Positions 1 through 9,620 of a stretch of 64,000 nucleotides of DNA are shown here, piece after piece. A program made the position numbers and the translations under genes. The DNA is from Lucinisca nassula (Eukaryota; Mollusca; Bivalvia; Lucinida; Lucinidae), in NCBI GenBank assembly GCA_963580285.1, contig OY757020.1, positions 99,203,497 to 99,267,496 of the forward strand. The letters are read 5' to 3'. The notes beneath the pieces were generated by a model. It was not told the origin of the DNA and made no database searches. It worked only from the letters and a program-made list of their open reading frames with translations. Positions within the stretch are counted from its first letter, which is position 1, and each line of letters opens with the position of its first letter.

Positions 1-120
1 TGGAAACCAAAATGCAAAAAATAGAAAAAAATACTTAAAAAAATCATCTCCTCAGAAACTGTAAGCTCTAGGAGGTGGAGACTTTATGAAAATATTCACC
101 ATATTTGCCTTTACAAGTTT

Positions 121-285
121 TGTGTTTTTTATGAAATTTGGCCATTTAGTTTTGTTGCTATGGCAACTTAGAGTTTCCATTGACTTATAATGGGGAAAAC
201 TGAAAAATGGCATTTACTGCCAAGTCATTGTAGATATTTTGTCAAAACTTACATAGAAATGTTCCTTGAGTAAACCTCTCTTAGC
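121..285. repeat. Direct repeat flanking the 145-bp array (left copy)
   Basis: This stretch (ATGAAATTTGGCCATTTAG, then a segment ending ATAGAAATGTTCCTT) recurs in diverged form at about 1748-1905, on the far side of the tandem array. The array therefore lies between two direct repeats, as if it sits inside a larger repeat unit. There is no coding potential. Confidence 0.6.
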
Positions 286-301
286 CCTATGCTTTTTTGC
301 C

Positions 302-1620
302 AACCTGGGGGTCCCCTAGGTTGTGCCGGGGCCATGCCCCGCCCCCTCCACTTCATAAAATGCCTTATATCTCAGAAACCTTACAGAGCCCCACCCCTAA
401 ACCATTTATATTCTTTTTCCTTATGATAAGATGCATTAAGTGACACCAACCTGGAGGTCCCCCGGGATATGCCGGGGACATGCCCTGACCCCCCGTCCCC
501 CCACACACACACTTCAGAAAAGGCCATTTATCTCAGAAACCATTCAGATCCCCACCCCTAAACCATATATATTCTTGTTCCTTATGATAAGACACATTAA
601 GTGACACAAACCTGTGGGTCCCCCAGGATGTGCCGGGGACATGCCCCACCCTCGCCACTTCATTAAATGCCATTTATCTCAGAAACCATTGAGATCCCCA
701 CCCATAAACGATATATATTCTCATTCCTTATGGTAAGCTGCATTCAATGACACCAACTTTGGGGTCCCCCGGGATGTGCCGGTACCATGCGCAACCCCCT
801 CCACTTCATAAAAGGCCAAATATTCCAGAAACCGTACAGATCCCCACCCTTAAACCATATATATTCTTGTTCCTTATGATAAGACAGATTCAGTGACACC
901 AACCTAGGGGTCACCCAGGGCACACCCGGACCATGCTCCACCCCTTGACTTCACAAAAGACCATATATCTGAGAAACTGTTCAGAACCCCAACCCTAAAC
1001 CATATATATTCTTGTTCCTTGTGATAAGACGCAATCAGTGACACCAGCATGGGGGTCCCCCCCCCCCGGGTGCCACGGGCCATGCCCCACCCCTTTACTT
1101 CATTAAAATCCATATATCTCAGAAACTGTTCAGATCCCCACCCCTTAACCAGATATATTCTTGTTCCTTATGATAAGACTCCACTTCATAATAGGCCATA
1201 TATATCTCAGAAACCATTCAATTCCCCATCCTATAATCGCATATATTCTTGTTCATTGTTAATAGACACATTCAGCCATCCCCGTCTTGGTGGGTCCGCA
1301 GGGGCCATTTCTCATCCTGCCACTTCATAAAAGGGCCTCATATCTCAGAAACCATTCAGATCCCCACCGTTTAACCATATATACTCTTGGTCCTTATCAT
1401 AAGACATATTCAGTGACAACAATCTTGGGCTTTTCTGGGATCTGCCATGCCCGAATCCCTCCATTGCTTAAAAGGCCTTGCATCTCAGGAACCATACATA
1501 TCCCCACTGCTAAACCATATATGTCTCTGTTTCTTTTGATAAGATGCATTTATTGACACCAACCAAGGCTCCATTGGGTCCATGCCCCACACACTTTACT
1601 TTATAAAACACCTAATATTT
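302..1620. repeat. Tandem array, period about 145 bp, 8-9 copies
   Basis: Units carry ACCAACCTGGGGGTCCCC, then CATGCCCC, then CACTTCATAAAAGGCC, then TCTCAGAAACCATTCAGATC, then CCTTATGATAAGAC. The last motif recurs near 421, 580, 729, 873, 1018 and 1166, spaced 144-158 bp. The unit near 1180-1260 is shortened. Short ORFs here only cross the repeat units. One diverged dispersed unit lies at about 39790-40000. Confidence 0.85.
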
Positions 1621-1747
1621 CAGATATAGTCCACATGGGTGCTCATTTGGGTATGGGCTTTGTTTGGGAGACTTTATAATTGGTATATTAAAATCATATC
1701 ATGTTATAATACATGTCTGCCATTGGGCAGTGTCCACCTGAGCTCTA

Positions 1748-1905
1748 GTTTATGAAATTTGGCTCTTTGGTTTGTTTGCTATGCCAAGATAAGAGTTTCG
1801 ATTGACTTATATTGGGGAAAATTTAAAAAAATAACATTGATGTCTTTCAAGATATTTTGTCACACTTTCATAGAAATGTTCCTTTAATAATGTCCTTTTG
1901 GCCTA
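1748..1905. repeat. Direct repeat flanking the 145-bp array (right copy)
   Basis: Diverged second copy of the 121-285 segment, sharing ATGAAATTTGGC, GACTTATA.TGGGGAAAA and CATAGAAATGTTCCTT in the same order. Confidence 0.6.
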
Positions 1906-1975
1906 TTTGTTGCCACAGATGGGAAATTGTCAATTGTCATCTGTTGTCAGGCAACAACACATTCAAGCAACATCA

Positions 1976-2290
1976 GAATCTGAAGCCACTAGGCTGATTG
2001 AATCCAAATTTTATCTGTAGCATCCTTGGGCACAGGGCTTCCATGGTTAATTAAAATACATTGTGGGCAGTGGCCCCTGAGCTCTGGTAAGCATTGTGGC
2101 CCATGGGCCTCTTGTTTCAGCATCACATAGCAGTCATCAGAATCTGAGGTCACTAGGCTGATTGGATCCAAATTTTATCTGTAGCATCCTTGGGCACAGG
2201 GCTTCCATGGATAATTAAAATACATTGCTGCCAGTGGGCAGTGGCCCCCTGAGCTCTGGTGAGCATTGTGGCCCATGGTCCTCTTGTTAC
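1976..2290. repeat. 164-bp tandem duplication
   Basis: Two adjacent copies (about 1976-2139 and 2140-2290) share CACTAGGCTGATTG, TTATCTGTAGCATCCTTGGG and GAGCTCTGGT.AGCATTGTGG in the same order with few differences. No gene is seen. Confidence 0.8.
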
Positions 2291-2463
2291 TAAAGCCACG
2301 AAATTCCTCAGATTATTTGTCAAAAGTGGCATTTATCGACCCATTATTACTTCCTGATTTTCTCGTTGAATCACAGTCGGTCCAACTTACCCCGCGACTC
2401 GGACCAACTAACCGCGATAGTGGGGTTATTTGGTCCATTTTACCTCGTCTTGGAAAACAGTAA

Positions 2464-2817
2464 TACAGTCGAACTTCAATGGCTCGAACACCTTTGGGAC
2501 CATGAAAATCTGTTCGAGACAGGGGTAGTTCGAGCCACTGAGGGCTACTGCCAGGAGGCATAACGACATACTTTAGGACATCTTTTTCTGTGTTATATAA
2601 TGAAAAATGTATGCTGTGTGTACTCATTAGAATCGCCTCATCGAGGCGATTCTAATGAGTACACACAGCATACATTTGCAAGATAAAAGCGGAAAATATC
2701 CTAATTTTTACCCTTCCTATTTCTTACGTACAGAAATTCCCTAGGGACTCAAGAACGGGTTCGACTCAGCCATGGTAAACGAGCCATCGGTGTTCGAGCC
2801 ATCGAAGTTCTACTGTA
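2464..2817. mobile_element. MITE with TACAGT.GAACTTC termini and a central hairpin (copy 1)
   Basis: The left end reads TACAGTCGAACTTCAATGGC and the right end is its near-complement, ending GAAGTTCTACTGTA. Length is 354 bp. The centre (2608-2674) is a perfect inverted repeat with 32-bp arms and a 3-nt loop, containing ACTCATTAGAATCGCCTC. There is no coding capacity, so it is a non-autonomous DNA transposon. TA at both ends would fit a Tc1/mariner-like origin, but this is inference. Other copies are at 3491-3839 and 31733-32090. Confidence 0.8.
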
Positions 2818-3490
2818 TTTGTAAGAATCTGTCATTTTCGGACATGAAACTATGAGATAAGGTGGAAAATGGATTATACTAGTTGCATTATGTGTATGTA
2901 TTACAAGTTAATGAATATTTATCTCAGCATCTTGAAAAATGCAATTTTCGGACCAACTAGCCCCGGTCTCCCCTACACATAACAAAAACTCTACAACAGA
3001 ACCCAACGGGAAAAAGACCCAGAGCCTTCCTGGGCACTGATTTTATACCCCCTTATGACCCAAAATAGCTTACAGTCTAGTTATAAATAGATGATAAAAC
3101 TTTCCCAAAAAACTATTCTGAGACTAGTGCTAATAATACCCTGATTTATTATTAGACATGTATTTATAAAGGAGTAAATTCCTCTAGTTACAAAAATATA
3201 CCCGGCAACATCTTGCTAAATATACCTTAGCAACTATATTCACCAGGGCCACTAAAAATAGAACGCCCAAATTTCTACCTAGACCAAAATATCTTTCAGC
3301 CAAATTCTAACGGTCTAAAATAAATCTGCTGAACTTGCAGGCCAGCTAAAATATGATACTGTACTTATATTTGGCAGCACCACGTGACAAAATCTATGTA
3401 GGCTATCACTGAATGATTAAAGTATTTCAGATTAGCCCCATAATTAAGTCCCTAAAAGAAATTAACAAATCTACATCAATATACATGTAA
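2818..3490. other. Gap with no recognised gene
   Basis: AT-rich sequence between two MITEs of the same family. I see no open frame of note and no tandem repeat. Confidence 0.5.
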
Positions 3491-3839
3491 TACAGTAGAA
3501 CTTCGATGGTTCGAACACCGATGGCTTGTTTACCATGGATGTGTCGAACCCATTTTTGAGCCATAGTGAAATCCTCTACATAAGAAATAGTGGGGGATAA
3601 TTAAGGAGATTTTAGTCTTTTATCTTGCAAATGTATGCTGTGTCTACTCATTAGAATCGCCTCGATGAGGCGATTCTAATGAGTACACACAGCATGCATA
3701 TTCATAATAGAACACCGAAAAGATGTCTAAAAGTATCTCGTTATGCCTCCTGACAGTAACCTCAGTGGCTCGAACTACCCCTGTTTCGAACAGATTTTCG
3801 AGGTCCCAAAGGTGTGCGAGTCATTGAAGTTCGACTGTA
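3491..3839. mobile_element. MITE with TACAGT.GAACTTC termini (copy 2)
   Basis: It begins TACAGTAGAACTTCGATGG and ends GAAGTTCGACTGTA. The central hairpin at 3632-3698 has 32-bp arms around a GAT loop with only a couple of mismatches. Its internal order is reversed relative to copy 1, as judged from the AAATGTATGCTG and CTGACAGTAACCTCAGTGG segments. Confidence 0.8.
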
Positions 3840-4127
3840 CTTATCTTTTTAGATCGATCTACTTCGGCCAACAGCAGTTGAAGGTATAGAACTATCCCTT
3901 GTGTCAGCGGAAGGCAGCGCCAGTCAGATCCTTAGACAACAGCATGAAATTAAACTCTTATTTCATAATGAAATGATTAAATTATATAATAGCCCTGAGG
4001 TAAGAATACAGAACAAAACCGAACAAATTGTGATGTGGCATATCATAATGTGACATGACGTGTTGCGACGTGACATAACATACCTTTTTAAATATTCACT
4101 ATCGACTACGGTTCTTTCAATGGCACG

Positions 4128-4362
4128 GCCCCCGCCCATAGGGGCTTGAAGAAATATATGGGCTGCATGATGCTTCGACGCAGAGCTGAATCCGGCCCGC
4201 ACACTAGTACTGGTAAACCGCTTAGAGGATTTAAGCCTGTCCAGAACCGCGGTGAGATGTCATTTCATCTCAATGTCGGGTAAAAGTCCCACAAAATATG
4301 AAGCAACGTCTCCAAAATGACCTTTACAGTGTTGATGGGGACGTTAAACCTCAAATGAAACG
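4128..4362 (+). mobile_element. SINE-C copy, plus orientation, internally deleted
   Basis: The 5' part is CCCGCCCATAGGGGCTTGAA and the 3' tail is GGGGACGTTAAACCTCAAAT. The middle segment present in other copies (GGCGGACCGTCCATGC to GACAGGGCTTGAG) is missing. This family recurs at least 14 times in the window; its retroposon nature is shown by a 12-bp target duplication around the copy at 38845. Confidence 0.75.
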
Positions 4363-4429
4363 AAGAAATCTTTTAATGTCATATGAAATGCGTGAAATAG
4401 TGGTCTAACATTATTTCCATTACGATAAC

Positions 4430-4690
4430 AAGCCCGTGCGACATAGTGTATTTTTCACATCTCCAAAATGGCTACTTTTCTGGTGAAAATCTGCGAAATT
4501 TTTCTTATTTATACTTCAAAATTAGGTTGATGGTGCTCGTTAGAACCGTCTCGTTGAGGCGGTTCTAACGAGTACCCACAACCTATGTCTTAGAGCAGAA
4601 ATAAGGAAAATAATGTTACCCCCGCAAATCGCAGTTTTCTTTATATAAAGGGATCTAGGGGGTTACTCAATTCCCGGACTTGTTACCATG
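4430..4690. mobile_element. Hairpin-core MITE (variant ends)
   Basis: The left end has ACGATAACAAGCCCGTG and the right end GGACTTGTTACCATGATG, which are roughly inverted. The centre (about 4528-4578) is a hairpin: GCTCGTTAGAACCGTCTC, a TT-containing loop, GAGGCGGTTCTAACGAGTA. It is followed by the usual CAGAAATAAGGAAAATAATG flank. It is non-coding. Confidence 0.65.
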
Positions 4691-4996
4691 ATGATCATGC
4701 ATTTCTTAATATTCCAATTCTAACACAGCGCGCCTTATATGTTTATGAAACAAATCACGTGGTGGAAGAGCGTGCCGAGTGACGACATTAAAAGCTGCCA
4801 ACTGTTGACGTCACTCGTAGATCCTTTGACGGTGAAAGGTCACTTTCTCGCACCGAAAACGTTACTAAAGGACATATATACATGTGTTATAGTCATTTTT
4901 TGCAAGATTTTTTCTAACACCGGCGAAAGGTTTAGAGAATTTGAAGGAAACACCAACATTATTGCCGATTTTCAGCATGTTAGAATCGAAATGATT

Positions 4997-5101
4997 TGTT
5001 GAGTAATAAATCCCAGTTTGTGGGTCAGTTTTAAGTAGACAAATCACGTGAGATTCAATTTCTTCACAACTGACCTCCAAACTGCGATCTATTACTCAAC
5101 A
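4997..5101. repeat. 105-bp inverted repeat
   Basis: Arms TGTTGAGTAATAAATC...CAGTTTG...GGTCAGTT and AACTGACC...CAAACTG...GATCTATTACTCAACA fold back on each other around a short centre containing CAAATCACGTG. It could be a small foldback element or the remnant of one. Confidence 0.7.
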
Positions 5102-5462
5102 GAGCCGATCTGTTTCTTATATAAACGGTGGTTTATGTGAGATCTTTTGAACAAATGACCTAATTTAACCCTTGCTTCTGTAGACCGCTAAAATGAATAC
5201 AAAACAGTGTAGATCCATAAAAGGCATCTCACTATTAACTCCCTTTTTAGAAGAATGAACACACCCTCATTCAAAGAGTGAAGGGTTCATTTGCAACACT
5301 CAGGGGTGCCGGAGATGTTTAATTGCATAGTCCGCAAATAAACTAAGAAAAACATGAAGACCCCAAACGACATTACGTTTAGCAACGTAACTACCAACGT
5401 AACCAAGCGATTACAGCGCATTGTGCTACAATGATTAAGAACTGTACGTAAAATCAAGAAAC

Positions 5463-5690
5463 AGGCGGATAAGAGCGCTCATCGCTGTGGTTCGATCCTG
5501 GCTCGGGTCACATGTGAGACGCCAAGTTTTGCAACGGAAGGTCAGGCGCATTTCTCCGGGCACTCCGATTTTCCCCACCTCGGATTAACGATTGACTCGT
5601 TAGTGGATTAATCTTGAAATGGCCGTAAATCCAACACCCCCCAACCCCCCCCACCCCCCCCCCCCCAAAAAAAAAAGGAAAAATCCAGAT
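5463..5690 (+). mobile_element. SINE-A (tRNA-derived), 5'-truncated
   Basis: It matches the body of the complete copy at 15418-15644: GTGGTTCGATCCTGGCTCGG (B-box region), GTGAGACGCCAAGTT.TGCAACGGAAGGTCAG, and GATTAACGAT...TTGAAATGGCCGTAAATCC. The tRNA A-box end is mostly lost. A C/A homopolymer run follows at 5640-5680. Confidence 0.75.
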
Positions 5691-5714
5691 ATTATTATAT
5701 GAACCGGGGTACAA

Positions 5715-5922
5715 CATTTCCGGCAATTTACATGTGCGCCCAGCGAAGGCCCAGATCAGCCTGCGCATCCGCGCAGTCTGATCAAAGTCTTCGTTGTGCG
5801 CTCTAAGGATAGCTAAGGGCCCAAAGCTCCTTCATGCAACAAGATAAGTCTTTGGTTAGACTATATGAATGCGTTGGCTGATCTGATTCTTCGCTGGGCG
5901 CACATGTAAATTGTAGGAAATG
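5715..5922. mobile_element. MITE with perfect 25-bp terminal inverted repeats
   Basis: Positions 5724-5748 and 5889-5913 are exact reverse complements, starting CAATTTACATGTGCGCCC. Similarity continues outward through CATTTCC. The inside is a further imperfect palindrome (CAGATCAGCCTGCGCATCCG). There is no ORF, so it is a short non-autonomous DNA element. Confidence 0.75.
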
Positions 5923-6001
5923 CTGAGTCCCAGCTAATATAATGACATTATTATTTTTGGGAATAGCATCATGTGGTGAAATTATATGACCAAACGTGTT
6001 G

Positions 6002-6108
6002 TTTTGTTTGTTTGATTTGAGGTTTAACGTCCCCGTCTACCTTGTAAAGGTCATTCTTGGAGACGTTGCTTCCAATTTTGTGGGACTTTTACCCAAAATT
6101 GAGATGTA
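6002..6108 (-). mobile_element. SINE-C fragment (3' half)
   Basis: Starts TGTTTGATTTGAGGTTTAACG, which is the tail of SINE-C read backwards, and breaks off after CCCAAAATTGAGATG. Confidence 0.7.
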
Positions 6109-6164
6109 TATAGTGAAACTGGAGTTTACAGGGGTATACCTTATTTTTCTTATTTCTGCTCTAA

Positions 6165-6262
6165 AATATAGATTGTGGGTACTCGTTAGAACGCCGCATC
6201 TTTCTTATTTCGGCTCTAAAATATAAATTGTGGGTACTCGATAGAACCGCCTCGATGACATT
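6165..6262. repeat. Two half-copies of the MITE hairpin core
   Basis: The left arm GTGGGTACTCGTTAGAAC and a second left arm GTGGGTACTCGATAGAACCG lie 60 bp apart without their right arms. The hairpin unit has been duplicated and truncated. Confidence 0.5.
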
Positions 6263-6532
6263 TTTCCGGCCATAAAGTTTACAATGTATTTGTATATGCG
6301 TCTTTTCGTAATGTTTTGTTTTGTTTTCTTGTTCTTTTCAATCCAGGTTGATGAAACAATACGTTTTAGTCTCCCCTTGTCGCATAGAAGCGGGGTAACA
6401 GTCTTCTTCCCCTACGCTGTGACTGCTCGCTTTATAATTCTTCAAATCGATACGCTGTATCAAAGATGCTGGACATTTGAGCTTATTGGGTGCTCAAACG
6501 CAGGTAATACTAACAGGATCTCTGGTTTTTAT

Positions 6533-7971
6533 TATAGCCCCGCTTTGACAAAGTGGGGGCTATATTGGATTTGGCTTGTCCGGAATTCCGTCTGTCTGTC
6601 AGTCTGCCTGTCTTTATAGCCCCGCTTTGAAAAAGTTGGGGCTATATTGGATTTGGTTTGTCCGGAATTCCGTCTGTCTGTCTGTCTTTCTGTCTGTCTG
6701 TCTGTCTGTCTGTCTGTAACATTTGATAGTGGGTACCTTATTACCACAACTCCTCTTACAGTTCTAGGTCAATCCTTTTGAAACTTTACAGGTGTTTTCA
6801 TATAAGTCTGACGATGTGCATATTCTTTTTTCATTATCCTTAAATAATTTTTTTCACTTATTTCACCTTTTTTAACTTAGGCAAATTTTCAGATCTACTA
6901 ATGTTAAAATGTATAGGGAGTAGATACCTTGTTACCGCAACTCCTCTTACAGTTCTAGGTCAATCCTTATGAAACTTTACAGGTGTTTTCATATAGGTCT
7001 GAAGATGTGCATATTCTTTTTTCATTATCCTTAAATAATTTTTTTCACTTATTTCACCTTTTTTAACTTAGACAATTTTTGAGATCTACTAATGTTAAAA
7101 TGTATAGGGAGTAGCTACCTTGTGACCTCAACTCCTCTTACAGTTCTAAGTCAATCCTTTTGAAACTTTACAGGTGTTTTCATATAGGTCTGAAGATGTG
7201 CATATTCTTTTTTCATTATCCTTAAATAATTTTTTTTCACTTATTTCACCTTTTTTACCTTAGACAATTTTTGAGATCTACTAATGTTAAAATGTATAGG
7301 GAGTAGCTACCTTGTTACCGCAACTCCTCTTACAGTTTTAGGTCAATCCTTTTGAAACTTTACAGGTGTTTTCATATAGGTCTGAAGATGTGCATATTCT
7401 TTTTTCATTATCCTTAAATAATTTTTTTCACTTATTTCACCTTTTGTAACTTAGACAATTTTTGAGATCTACTAATGTTAAAATGTATAGGGAGTAGCTA
7501 CCTTGTTACCACAACTCCTCTTACAGTTCTAGGTCAATCCTATTGAAACTTTACAGGTGTTTTCATATAGGTCTGAAGATGTGCATATTCTTTTTTCATT
7601 ATCCTTAAATAATTTTTTTCACTTATTTCACCTTTTTTAACTAGACAATTTTTGAGATCTACTAATGTTAAAATGTATAGGGAGTAGCTACCTTATGATC
7701 GCAACTCCTCTTACAGTTCTAGGTCAATCCTTTTGAAACTTAACAGGTGTTTTCATATAGGTCTGAAGATGTGCATGTGCTTTTTTCATTATCCAAAACT
7801 TATTTTTTAACTTAGACTGTTTTTCAGATCTAATAACGCGAAAAGTCTATAAGGCGTAGGTACCTTGTTAGGGATTTAACCCTCTCACAAGTCTTTACCT
7901 TTAATTCATGAGTCTTTCTCCTCTGACAGGGCGATAGCGGGGCTATAGTCAGATCCTCTGACAGTTCTAGT
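6533..7971. mobile_element. Minisatellite-cored element T1, 190-bp array
   Basis: The left end TATAGCCCCGCT (6533-6544, repeated at 6615-6626) is the exact reverse complement of AGCGGGGCTATA at 7936-7947. Inside, after a CTGT microsatellite, are about 6 tandem units of about 190 bp: TACAGGTGTTTTCATATAGG, GATGTGCATATTC, GAGATCTACTAATG, GGGAGTAGCTACCTTG, CAACTCCTCTTACAGTTCTA. The last part has a distinct closing unit (GCGAAAAGTCTATAAGGCG). It has no credible ORF. Confidence 0.75.
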
Positions 7972-9620
7972 TCTGTCTGTCTGTCTGTCTGTCTGTCTGT
8001 AATATTTGATAGTGGGTACCTTGTTACCGCAACTCCTCTTACAGTTCTAAGTCAATTCTTTTCAAACTTTACAGGTGTTATCAGATAGGTCTGACGATGT
8101 GCATATTCTTTTTTCATTATCCTTAAATAATGTTTTGCACTTATTTCACCTTTTTTAACTGAGACAATTTTTGAGATCTACTAATGTTAAAGTGTATAGG
8201 GAGTAGCTACCTTGTTACCGCAACTCCTCTTACAGTTCTAGGTCAATCCTTTCGAAACTTCACAAGTGTTTTCATATAGGTCTGTAGATGTGCATATTCT
8301 TTTTTCATTATCCTTAAATAATTTTTTTCACTTATTTCACCTTTTTTAACTTAGACAATTTTTGAGATCTACTAATGTTAAAATGTATAGGGAGTAGCTA
8401 CCTTGTTACCACAACTCCTCTTACAGTTCTAAGTCAATCCTTTTGAAACTTTACAGGTGTTATCATATAGGTCTGAAGATGTGCATATTTTTTTTTCATT
8501 ATCCTTAAATAATTTTTTTCACTTATTTCACATTTTTTAACTTAGACAATTTTTGAGATCTACTAATGTTAAAATGTATAGGGAGTAGCTACCTTGTTAC
8601 CGCAACTTCTCTTACAGTTCTTGGTCAATCCTATTGAAACTTTACAGGTGTTTTCATATAGGTCTGACGATGTGCAATATTCTTTTTTCATTATCCTTAA
8701 ATAATTGTTTTCACTTATTTCACCTTTTTTAACTTAGACAATTTTTGAGATCTACTAATGTTAAAATGTATAGGGAGTGGCTACCTTGTTACCGCAACTC
8801 CTCTTACAGTTCTAGGTCAATCCTTTTGAAACTTTACAGGTGTTATCATATAGGTCTGAAGATGTGCATATTCTTTTTTCATTATCCTTAAATATTGTTT
8901 TTTACTTATTTCACCTTTTTTAACTTAGACAATTTTTGAGATCTACTAATGTTAAAATGTATAGGGAGTGGCTACCTTGTTACCGCAACTCCTCTTACAG
9001 TTCTAGGTCATTCCTATTGAAACTTTACAGGTGTTTTCATATAGGTCTGAAGATGTGCATATTCTTTTTTCATTATCCTTAAATATTTATTTTTACTTAT
9101 TTCACCTTTTTTAACTTAGACAATTTTTGAGATCTACTAATGTTAAAATGTAAAGGGAGTAGCTACCTTGCGATCGCAACTGCTCTTACAGTTCTAGGTC
9201 AATCCTTTTGAAACTGTACAGGTGTTATCATATAGGTCTGAAGATATGCATGTGCTTTTTTCATTATCCTAAAATTATTTTTTTCGACTTATTTCACTTT
9301 TTTAACTAAGACAAGTTTTGAGATCTTCTAATGTTAAAATGTATAGGGAGTAGCTACCTTGTGAACAACTCCTCTTACAGTTCTAGGCCGATTCTTTGAA
9401 ACTTCTTAGGTGTTTTCAAAGAGGTCTTAAGATGTGCATGTGGTTTTTTAATTATCCAAAACTTATGTTTTAACTTAGACTGTTTTTCAGATCTAATAAC
9501 GCGAAAAGTCTATAAGGCGTAGGTACCTTGTTAGGGATTTAACCCTCTCACAAGTCTTTACCTTTCTCCTCTGACAGGGCTATAGCGGGGCTACAGTCAG
9601 ATCCTCTGACAGTTCTAGTT
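7972..9620. mobile_element. Minisatellite-cored element T2, same family, head to tail with T1
   Basis: A second CTGT-microsatellite header is followed by about 8 units of the 190-bp repeat and the same closing unit, ending AGCGGGGCTACA (9584-9595) plus GATCCTCTGACAGTTCTAGTT. Its left terminus is missing, so T1 and T2 look like a tandem pair formed by unequal exchange. Units are very similar, suggesting recent homogenisation. Confidence 0.7.

Noticed and set aside
302..1620. CRISPR array
   Set aside because: The whole 145-bp unit repeats; there are no short repeats with unique spacers and no cas genes. The same applies to the arrays at 6.5-14.7, 51.9-53.8 and 55.1-58.9 kb.
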